From: Nocardiopsaceae bacterium
Lineage (GTDB): Bacteria; Actinomycetota; Actinomycetes; Streptosporangiales; Streptosporangiaceae
Direction: 5' to 3'
Assembly (NCBI GenBank): GCA_031254715.1
Contig: JAIRTY010000678.1
Coordinates: 1 to 6,356, forward strand
DNA length: 6,356 nucleotides
Shown: piece after piece, positions 5,496 through 6,356 of the stretch
Numbering within the stretch: position 1 is the first letter of the stretch
Layout: the number at the start of each line of letters is the position of its first letter
Notes under the pieces: model-generated
What the model saw: only the letters and a program-made list of their open reading frames with translations
Told to the model about the DNA's origin: nothing
Database searches by the model: none
Program-made: the position numbers and the translations under genes

Positions 5496-6356
5496 CTGGC
5501 CGGGCCGGCCGGCCGCGGCGGCGACCGGCGGTACCGGCGGCGCCCGCTCCCCCGGCGGGGCCGGCCACCACGGGAGCTGGCAGGCTGAGAGCCAGGCCAG
5601 CAACCCGCCCGGATACATGTAGTACCCGAACCTGGTGGCGGGCGCCAGCGTGAACATCAGCGCCAGCGCGACGACCAGCCGCCAGGTTGCCGTCGGCACG
5701 GTCCGGGGCGGCCGGATGACCAGCGACACGATGATCGCCGCCCCGGCCGTCAGCAGCAGCAGCGCCGCGATCACGTGCCCGGCCGGGCCGGTCTCGGTCA
5801 GCAGGCGGCCCGGCAGCGGGCTGACCGCCCGCGAGGACACGCTGGCCAGCCCAAGCGGGAACGCGATCGTGTTCTGCACCAGCGATCCCGGCGCCCGCGC
5901 CGCGACCGGACCGACCAGGACGGCGGCTACCGCCAGCGTGGCGGCGCCGAACCGGGCTGCCGCCCGCCGGCCGTCCCTGGCCGCCACCATCACGATGACT
6001 ATCACCAGCGCCGGCCACGCGGTCGCCTTCATTCCGGCCGCCACCCCCAGCGTGAGCGCGGCCAGGTAGGGCCGCGGGTGCCGCCACAGCAGCGCCAGCC
6101 CGAGGCAGAGCAGGCCAAGCACCGGGACGTCGGTGCCGCCCACCGTCAGCGAGAGCGCGATCACCGGCGACGACGTCACCAGCAGGGTCCAGCGCAGCGT
6201 GTCCCTGGACCCGGCCACCAGCAGCGCCGAGGCGAATGCGGCGACGAACGCCAGCGCGAACCAGATCCGGGGATCGGTGGCGGGCGAGGTACCCAGCAGC
6301 GCCCTGGGGACCCCGAACAGCGACATGACCGGCAGGTACGGGTCGAAGACGTTGGG
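5481..6356 (-). CDS. GT87/DUF2029-like GT-C membrane glycosyltransferase, C-terminal part (5' end beyond window)
   Basis: The last 291 residues are present; the frame stays open to the right edge and begins PNVFDPYLPVMSLFGVPRAL, so the true start lies outside. About seven or eight hydrophobic segments follow. Recognisable conserved stretches include GGTDVPVLGLLCLGLAL, GMKATAWPALV, an extracytoplasmic loop with NTIAFPLGLAS and SPLPGRLL, and RFGYYMYPGGLLAWL. These resemble actinobacterial DUF2029 (GT87) proteins, related to polyprenyl-phosphomannose-dependent mannosyltransferases. In that family the catalytic acidic residue lies in the first periplasmic loop, which is not in the window. The substrate is therefore not predictable. 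The C-terminus is a Pro/Ala-rich tail ending at TAG 5481-5483, overlapping the end of the HD gene by 15 bases tail to tail. It is not in an operon with the LCP gene. Confidence 0.85.
   Translation of the reverse strand, partial: PNVFDPYLPVMSLFGVPRALLGTSPATDPRIWFALAFVAAFASALLVAGSRDTLRWTLLVTSSPVIALSLTVGGTDVPVLGLLCLGLALLWRHPRPYLAALTLGVAAGMKATAWPALVIVIVMVAARDGRRAAARFGAATLAVAAVLVGPVAARAPGSLVQNTIAFPLGLASVSSRAVSPLPGRLLTETGPAGHVIAALLLLTAGAAIIVSLVIRPPRTVPTATWRLVVALALMFTLAPATRFGYYMYPGGLLAWLSACQLPWWPAPPGERAPPVPPVAAAAGRPGQSVLG

Noticed and set aside
5498..5514. Intrinsic terminator for the HD gene
   Set aside because: The GGCC-rich palindrome has no room for a proper loop and no T-run, and it lies in coding sequence on the other strand where such repeats are common.
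5407..6087. Alternative minus-strand frame within the right-hand GT-C gene
   Set aside because: The product is Gly/Ala/Arg-rich without membrane segments, whereas the frame ending at 5481 shows conserved GT87-like motifs and stays open to the window edge.
1..6356. Mobile elements, CRISPR arrays or phage genes
   Set aside because: No transposase, integrase or regularly spaced repeats were seen. The tRNA could serve as an integration site, but no attachment-site duplication or integrase is within the window.

Overview
The window is very GC-rich, its reading frames end almost every codon in G or C, and it uses GTG starts. It carries an LCP (LytR-CpsA-Psr) protein with a C-terminal LytR_C domain and an initiator tRNA with a C1/U72 mismatch. 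Together these point to a high-GC Gram-positive actinomycete (Actinomycetota). I cannot assign a genus from the sequence alone.

Layout. Bases 1-77 (minus) are a complete initiator tRNA-fMet with an encoded CCA end and its own well-formed promoter just upstream (91-119). Bases 160 to about 2508 (minus) encode a large polytopic membrane protein of the GT-C glycosyltransferase type with a C-terminal soluble domain. Bases 2509-3154 are a divergent intergenic region of about 650 bases with no convincing gene. It holds several inverted repeats, including a perfect 17-base palindrome, and one candidate minus-strand promoter. Bases 3155-4867 (plus) encode an LCP-family cell-wall glycopolymer ligase. 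It is followed after 31 bases by a 198-residue stand-alone HD protein (4899-5495, plus) that carries the key residues of the (p)ppGpp hydrolase domain of Rel/SpoT and MESH1. Bases 5481-6356 (minus) are the C-terminal part of a second polytopic membrane protein, a GT87/DUF2029-like GT-C mannosyltransferase-type protein, running off the right edge. Its last codons overlap the end of the HD gene tail to tail.

How the parts fit. LCP proteins attach lipid-linked glycopolymers to peptidoglycan, and GT-C proteins build glycans on the outer face of the membrane from polyprenyl-phosphate sugars. A cell-envelope glycan neighbourhood is therefore the most economical reading. This is inference from proximity: the two membrane genes are transcribed away from or towards the LCP gene, not with it. 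The least expected element is the alarmone-hydrolase-like gene, which appears to be co-transcribed with the LCP gene and may link envelope assembly to the stringent response. I found no mobile element, CRISPR array or phage gene, and no wholly novel system. The candidates for a second look are the LCP-hydrolase pair and the structured divergent intergenic region.
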